From positions 13,526,906 to 13,590,905 of the forward strand of contig CM055113.1 in NCBI GenBank assembly GCA_029204225.1: a stretch of DNA of 64,000 nt, written 5' to 3'. The DNA comes from Diphasiastrum complanatum (lineage: Eukaryota; Streptophyta; Lycopodiopsida; Lycopodiales; Lycopodiaceae). Shown piece after piece: positions 57,701 to 64,000 of the stretch (position 1 is its first letter; each line of letters opens with the position of its first letter). The notes under the pieces were generated by a model. It saw only the letters and a program-made list of their open reading frames with translations, had not been told where the DNA came from and ran no database searches. The translations under genes were made by a program, and so were the position numbers.

Positions 57701-58695
57701 TTCAATGGTGTGAGTACTATTGTCGCCAAGATGAACAAATTTCTTCATGCTGTAAGGCGTGTAGGAGTTGAAGATCTCATGTTGATTGGTCATGTGTTGA
57801 GTTGCTCTAGAATCGAGAAACCATGAATCATCCAAAAAGGTGCTTTGATCTTTGACCATGAATGGGCCTTCGTCAACTTCGACCTGGGGAGATGATGAAC
57901 TGTGTTTGCTTGTTGATCAGGTTGTTTGGCTACATTTTTTGCTTGAAGAATTCGGCAATCCTTGATCTCACGGTTATTGTGCTTGCAATACCTGCAAAAC
58001 ATCTTTTTCTTCGATTGTGGATCTGATGATTGTGCTTGACCCTGAGTCGGCTTCTTATTTATTGCAGCCTTCTTGGAGCCTTTATGCTTCTGTCGCTTTG
58101 TGCCTTTGTTGATAAATAGAGCCTGAGAGGAGGAAGTAGAGAAGTGTCTTGACTTGCAGCAACATAGTGATAACTCTAGTAAGAGTTAAATCTGAGTGTG
58201 TCGATATGATCATCACCCAGTTCTCATATGTAGAGGGCAAGCTTGAAAGCAATGTCATAATTGTGTCTTGATCGTCTATGACTAATCCGACAGTGGCCAT
58301 CTGTTGCAAGAGATTCTTAAACTGGCTAATGTGACTCTGAAGAGAATCACCAACATGCATTTTGAATGTGGAGAATTTCCTTCGTAGATGTAACTTAGTA
58401 GTTACGTCTCTCACGTTATATAGTGAGTTCAAAATGTCCCAAATGTCTCTTGACGTTTTAGCTTCAGCTATGTGTCCAATCTATGTATCTGATATATTGA
58501 GGATAATAAGCGCGAAAGCTTTACCGTCCTTCGATTTCCACTTTGAGTCGTCGTCTTCAGATTATACTTATGTACCTATAACAACATCCCATAATTCATT
58601 GGCGATTAGCAAGGTCTTCATCTTAAATTTTCACAAATGATAATTGGATCCATTCAGCTTGTCTGTGATAAGACCGGCTTTACTTTGAGAAACCA
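54713..58695 (-). pseudogene. Copia gag-pol polyprotein, decayed
   Basis: Gag starts MVSQSKAGLITDKLNGSNY at 58695; the expected WKFKMK tryptophan is a stop. Then gag core (HISQFKNLLQQMATVGLVID), zinc knuckle CRYCKHNNREIKDC (near 57990), protease DDSWFLDSRATQHMT (near 57820; the usual DSGA is DSRA), GAG-pre-integrase WHHRLGHVNHAFILNMS, integrase FITFIDEFSRRTVVYL, linker DVIFIEDQFQDL, RT QMDVQTTYLNGVIEEDIYMV, ALYGLKQSARSWFQRI and LYVDDTLLFSN (near 55700), RNase H YIDASWAGDVDTRKSTFGF, ending KVKAFKDSD. At least seven frame changes or stops. Close to the pol remnant at 11540-13456. Confidence 0.9.
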
Positions 58696-58887
58696 TCTAA
58701 AACTTAGTCTGTCGATTGTATCGATGACACTAAGATGTAGAAATGCCAACAATAAGAAATCAATTCTCTGATACCAAAAGGTTGATAAGAACTAAAGAGT
58801 ATGATATCAATTTGATATCACGAAAGATATCAAGTATCAGAGCTTTCACTCTGATATTATATTGGAATCAGATAAAGTAGCGAAATT

Positions 58888-58899
58888 GCTCTGATACTA
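58888..58899 (-). other. Primer-binding site, one base changed
   Basis: On the minus strand TAGTATCAGAGC follows the LTR end; compare TGGTATCAGAGC at the other elements. Confidence 0.75.
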
Positions 58900-60061
58900 T
58901 GTCGGAAAGTGGTGTGCAGAAAATAGGTCTAGCTCAAAAAGAAACGAATGAAAATAATTCGTGTGTCTAGAAAGAAAACTTTTGTGCATGGCGGAATATA
59001 CTATCTTCATCTTTCCAATGCATGACTACGCCTATCAATTTCAAACAGGACAATAGTGATAGAAATCACGTTTGAACTTATAGTAACTAGCTTTAAAATT
59101 GCCAGTACTACAGTGATTACGTAGCCAAACAATTAAGCATAAAAAATTATCAGACAAATAATTAGTCGTGAATTAGTTGCGAAGAATTCTAGAAAACGCA
59201 TACATTTTGAGACGAAGTTAAACGCAATAAAGGATAGTATTGATTCAAAACAAAATAGAAGTAAATGGGTACAATAAGTTGCGGATAGAAGTTGCACACT
59301 CTATGCTATCTCTGAGCGACTAAAATGAAAATCTGGATTAATGCACAATGCTGATAAGCAGTAGCGCAATAACAATCTCTAAAACAACTCTAAGAAGTGA
59401 GCTAGAATGCTCATGAGTGTTCAAGCTCGCAGGCTTGAGAGAAAGAGAGAGCTAACTATTCAAATACTTCTGATAATTTTGATTTTTAATGAATGAAATT
59501 GTATGAATATGAACAGTTATTTATACTAAGAGATTAGGTCGTCAAATGCGATCGCCAGTTGGCTGGTGATCTGCTGGCATCCATTTGGTTCCTTGTCATT
59601 GATTGCTGATAAGCGGTGAAATTGGCCATAAATGTTTTGTCTGCATAAATAAATCAAACTGTCACTTCTGCAAAAATGAACTAAAACAACCACAGGCGAC
59701 ACTGTCGGGTTTTTTGCGAAAAAGAAAAAGGTCCCCTTAAATATCATTTAGGGTTGTCCCACACTTTGCCAAAGTCATTTCCTTAATATTTAAGGCTCTT
59801 TGGAAAAAGTGAAAAATGCGACATTGTGATTTTACACGAGATTTTTGTCATGCAAAAAATGCGAGAAAGGCGACACTGCATTTTTCAACGGGATTCCTGA
59901 CAGGTGAAAAAGGAGACATTGTCGTAAACTTTGTGTAATTCTACAGACTGTGTAAAAACACTTGTAAAATTGAAGACTGTGTAAACACACAGAGAAATCC
60001 GCAGAATTGGATAAACAACGGATGAAGATTAAAATCGATTAGACGATTGAATAATCCAACA
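58900..60061 (-). repeat. 5' LTR
   Basis: A 1162-bp repeat; on the plus strand it begins TGTCGGAAAGTGGTGTGCAG and ends GAATAATCCAACA. Partner at 53508-54705. Confidence 0.9.
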
Positions 60062-62727
60062 TTGTTTCCATAGCTGCATGCCACTCCTTGTGTTCTTTTG
60101 CTTCGTTAAGTTTTAGGTTCTTGAGCCATTAACATGGATCCCATCATGGCTAGATTCATCTCTAGTCGAGTTGGAGGTTTTCAATTTCTGCTTGATCTCC
60201 TAAGTTCTCCCTGCTCACTTGATTCGGGAGTATCTCCCTTATTAGCATCACCTATCATTGACAAGTACCACTTAGGCACTCTCCTAGGAGTCTCATTATT
60301 AACCTTGTCTTTTTCCATTGGCTCTTCCATATCAACATCAACTTCTTTCTTCACCTGTACTTTGGCTTTATCATCAAAAGAATCAATTGTCAATTTCATT
60401 TTGTCGTTTTGACCCATCTCATCAAAAGTAGCATCTCTAAAAATCACAATCTTTTGTGCATCTGTGTCATACATCCTGTATGCCTTGGCTTTTTCATCAT
60501 ATCCAAGAAAAATACACTTAACAACTTTTGCATCCAGTTTTTTTCGTTTTTCATCAAGCACATGAGCGTAAGCATCATAATCAAATACTCGTAAATGAGA
60601 AACATTAGGTCTCTTTCCAATAAAAACTTCGTAAGATGTCTTATCCTCCACAAACAAGATATGAGTAGTTGTGTTGCATGCTTTTGCCCAGAAGGTATTT
60701 GGTGGCAAACCCTTTCTCTTAAGCATTGCCCTAGCCATCTCCACAATGGATCTGTTCTTCTGTTCTGCCTCCATTTTGTTGTGGTGAATAGGGTGCAGTA
60801 GTTTGCCTCTTGATCCCCTGATCCTTGCAAAAATCTATAAACTCTGTTAAAAAATACTCATCGCCACCATCTGATCTGAGTGTCTTAATGTAACAACCTG
60901 TTTGTTTTTTAACTAGAGCCTTGAACTCTCTAAACTTGGCAAAAGCATCAGATTTCTTGCTTATTAAATAAATCCAGATATGTCTACTGTAGTCATCAAT
61001 GAACGTTATGAAATAATAACAGCCACTAATGGATCTAGTTTGTATTGGTCCACACAGATCACTATGAACAAGAACCAGAATGCCATTGGCTCTTCTTGCT
61101 CCACCTTTGGGAAATCTCTCTCTATGTTGTTTTCCCAAAATGCAACTCTCACAAATTTTTTCTTCAAAAAAGATATCAGGCAATCCAACAACTAGATTAC
61201 TTCTTTTAAGGATTTGCAAGCTTTGAGCACTAATATGACCAAATCTTTGATGGCCAAATGTCACTTCGACTATCAACAGTGCTTACCATAGCTTGAGTAA
61301 AAGATCTCGCATTCAATTTGTAGAGTCGATTTTTGTTGACTCTAGCTCCTGTGGCAATCACTTTGTAGTAATTCTTGATGTCCTTGACAATACATTTGTC
61401 GCTATCAAACTCAATCTTGAGTTGTTGATCAGCCATCATCCCAACTGATAGTAAATTGTTGGCTAAACCAGGAACATATTGCATATTGCTTATTCGCTTT
61501 ATCATTCTGCTGGCTAGCTTCACTGGTACCACCCTAAATCCTTTCATAGGTAGCAATTGGCCATCAGCTTGTCCAACTTCATCGCCATTGTGGATTTTCT
61601 TGAATTCCGAAAATCACTCCTTCCTCTAAGTCATGTGCTTGGATGCCCCACTGTCGATGTACCAGGTATTCTTTGCTTCGTCACTTGTCATTAGCGCCGT
61701 AATAAACAAGTTTGAGCTTTCACCTGTATCGTCTTCATATTGATCATCATCGCATTGATGTTGATCAACATATTTGTCTTCATAATGATCATCATCAAAT
61801 TGATGTTGATCAGCATAATTGCCCACTTGCCATTGGCCATTTCTTTGTGCTATCTCCTTTTGTTTCTTGAAGCATTCATGCTCCCAATGGCCAATTTTGT
61901 TGCAGTACCTACAATTTCCAGGTTTATTTTGTCTGGAATAGCCACGTCCTTGACCTCGTCCTTGATTCCAATTGTCTCGATTTGGGGTATCATTGGCTTG
62001 CTCATGAAATTGTTGAAATGATCCCCGACTTAAGTTTCCTCCTCTCGATTGATACCTACCACTGCCAAATCTTTCGCCTTGTCCTCTAACTACAAGAGCT
62101 TGATCATAGCCCCTGTTATGATGATTCAAGGTCCCTGTTATAACGATTCAAGTTCTCTTGACGTTGCTCTTCCTGCAAAAGTAATCCACCTAGCTCCATA
62201 GGTTGGAAGATTCTCTCGTGTGGCAATGCTTGTCACAAACATCTGATGTGACTCACTCAAGTTGTTCAATGTCAATTGAGCGATCTCATGTTCATGTACT
62301 CGCTCTCCAACTACAGCTAGTTGATCACGGATCTCCTTTACCTTCAATAGGTGATCGGCAATAGTTGCACCATTATCTGTCTGTAATGTGTGTAGCTTCA
62401 TCTTCAGGAATAGCACTCGAAATGTGTTTGTAGTCTCAAACAAAGCCTTCAACGTATCCCATGCTTCTTCCGGTCCTTCCACATCTGAAATGTAGGGAAT
62501 GATAGCATCTCTGACTGACAAGTTGATGACGTTCTGTGCTTTCCATTTCCTCCAGTCAAATGCCCGCTGATCTTCTTCAATCACTGGCCTTGTCTCTTTA
62601 CCTGTCACAATCTCTCATAGCTCCTTTTCCATCAGAATGTTTTTCAGTTTGAATTTCCAATTTGCATAGTTGTCGGCTCCTTCCAATTTGCTTGACTCAT
62701 TGAGGACACTCTCGCTTAGAGTTGCCA
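60062..62727 (-). pseudogene. Copia gag-pol fragment, lineage C
   Basis: Begins MATLSESVLNESSKLEGADN at 62727. After a TGA (near 62617), gag continues (WRKWKAQNVINLSVRDAII, AWDTLKALFETTNTFRVL). The zinc knuckle is CRYCNKIGHWEHEC (near 61905), protease TWYIDSGASKHMT (near 61660), then YVPGLANNLLSVGMMADQQL. GAG-pre-integrase is FGHQRFGHISAQSLQILKRS. Integrase DLCGPIQTRSISGCYYFITF, TLRSDGGDEYF and YSPQQNG; a frameshift follows near 60772 and NRSIVEMARAMLKRKGLPPN resumes. It ends in the linker to RT (EHKEWHAAMET) at the LTR border, so RT and RNase H are absent here. It is the least decayed pol stretch in the window. Confidence 0.88.
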
Positions 62728-62768
62728 TAACTGAGTTAGAAATCAAAGTTAATCTGATATACATTTTA

Positions 62769-63206
62769 TGTAAGCTCTAAATGTGATGATGTACTTAGTG
62801 TACAGTTTATTTGGTTTACTGTATATGGTTGTGATCGGGACGTGACCCGTTAGGATATATCGATCGGGCACTGATCCCGTAGACGGCTACTTGGGTTAGC
62901 CGAGTAGCCACATGTAGGAAGAAATTAGCCTGTACAGTGATTTTGAGCTCATTATGCTATACTCAGGGGCATGTCTTGGGTTTGTCAATATATGTGGCCA
63001 TATTGGGCCTAACTCTAGTTTGGCAGGTGGTAGGCCAGTTAAGTGACACATGTTGAGCCCATGCAGCTTGGGGCTTTGCTATATGTATAGTATTTCTTCA
63101 TAATAGACTTAACTTTTGTTGTGCCATCTTTGAGAGCTTGTGAGGAGTGGCTATGGTGATTGTGTGATGTGATCTGCATATTGCACTAGATCCTAATAGA
63201 ATTTCA
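62769..63206 (+). repeat. 5' LTR of an element leaving the window
   Basis: TG...CA segment (TGTAAGCTCTAAATG to AGAATTTCA) ending three bases before a TGGTATCAGAGC primer site, with a TATA-like GCTATATGTATAG near 63078. The left border touches the lineage C fragment and is inferred. Confidence 0.6.
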
Positions 63207-63209
63207 ACT

Positions 63210-63221
63210 TGGTATCAGAGC
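63210..63221 (+). other. Primer-binding site (tRNA-iMet type)
   Basis: TGGTATCAGAGC in plus orientation, so a plus-strand retrotransposon starts here and continues past 64000. Confidence 0.82.
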
Positions 63222-64000
63222 TACAGGGTGTAGCAGGTATGCACGATCCGGTGGAGCTATGGGATAGCGTCTTCCACCAGGAAAAATAGCACTCAAAGCA
63301 TCTCAGGAGAGAGGAATCCATACGGGGTATAGGCAATCCGGATGGTAGGAGACAACAAAGTTCCTTCGATCGGAGCTTTGGGGAAAATCTGAACGATCGT
63401 CGTAGGTGGGTTCTGGGGAGAATTCAAGAAAAATTGCTCATGAATGGCTTCAAACAGCTTTTACGAAAGCTGGCCAGAAATATCTGAGTACTCCATCAAT
63501 TGGAGAGTGGAGCCGATCAGAACGGGCTACAAGCTAGTGGTAACTCAGGGTTGAGTGGATTTTGAAATCCATTTGCAGTGTGAGGAGAAAGGAGCAATTC
63601 TGTGAATTGCCAAAAAGTGGCCTAGTTGAAGAAATACGGAAAGTCACGGATCTTTCTCTATACTTGACGGAATTGGGCACTGTAAAAAGCTACCCAGCAT
63701 TGTTTAGGTGAGGCCAAGCGAATGCCAGAAGTGCAAAGTTAGCCATGGAGCAATCATAGAGCAATTAATTCTCTTTCTCAGGCTATGTAAGAAGGCAACT
63801 AGGGTTTCAAAGGGGAAAACCATGAATCTTTCTCTGTGGTGAACAAAATCTCAAGCTGTAAGATTCTTAATGAGGGCACTCTAACAGGATTAATCTGGTG
63901 GCAGATGGCCGTGGGCGGCCGCGCGCCAAAGAACCAGCTGGACCCGATTTTGTAGGAAGAAACCACCATAGCTATGGAGGAAAAGAGAAAGGAAGGAGGA
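63222..64000 (+). mobile_element. Leader region of the right-edge LTR element
   Basis: About 780 bp downstream of the primer site without an ORF of note. The sequence is more GC-balanced than the surrounding DNA. Gag would be expected beyond the window. Confidence 0.4.

Larger units (their letters stand above)
53508..60061 (-). mobile_element. Copia retrotransposon with two LTRs
   Basis: Complete structure on the minus strand: 5' LTR 58900-60061, PBS 58888-58899, gag-pol remnant 54713-58695, polypurine tract 54706-54715, 3' LTR 53508-54705. The LTRs are close but not identical; several differences are CG to CA/TG, as expected from methylated-cytosine decay. Flanking bases CTGTT (53503-53507) and TTGTT (60062-60066) match at 4 of 5. 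The sequences outside the element belong to two different Copia lineages, so simple insertion does not fully explain the site. Confidence 0.9.

Overview
The window reads as nuclear DNA of a land plant with a large, retrotransposon-rich genome. It holds one genuine plant gene with long introns, set between nests of decayed Ty1/Copia elements whose primer-binding sites match plant initiator tRNA-Met. Long introns and abundant solo LTRs fit a fern, lycophyte or gymnosperm better than a compact angiosperm, but this is inference and no species is named. All exon models come from reading splice sites and frames by eye; no search was run.

Left flank (1-24 kb, repeats): an LTR with a gag remnant (363-1471). 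A broken transposase-like coding region of unknown family (1474-9545) is interrupted by a solo LTR (2640-3325) and by a complete but integrase-deleted Copia element (3362-8742, GATTA target-site duplication). Next come LTR fragments, a second Copia remnant with its 3' LTR (11540-13994), a pseudogene fragment of a DUF7869-like family (14229-15390), a GC-richer LTR unit without recognisable genes (15400-18360), a solo LTR (19703-20403), and about 3 kb of AT-rich DNA in which nothing was recognised.

Centre (25065-50667, minus strand): a GRIP-domain golgin gene, the likely orthologue of Arabidopsis GRIP. I could place 28 coding exons with GT-AG borders and consistent phases, giving one 3279-nt frame (1092 residues plus stop). 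The protein is almost wholly coiled coil and ends in a GRIP domain carrying the tyrosine expected to bind ARL1. Its long introns hold inserts: Gypsy fragments, a solo LTR, tandem duplications, a GA microsatellite six bases from a splice donor, and several short islands packed with palindromic words that seem to share one end sequence.

Right flank (51-64 kb): nested Copia elements, all minus-strand until the far edge. A nearly complete element with two ~1.2 kb LTRs (53508-60061) lies between fragments of two other Copia lineages (51850-53507 and 60062-62727). At the right edge, a plus-strand LTR and PBS start an element that leaves the window.

The most notable items are the palindrome-word islands, the twice-interrupted transposase-like gene, the DUF7869-like fragment and the unusually complete GRIP exon structure. 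Only the golgin is likely to encode a working protein.
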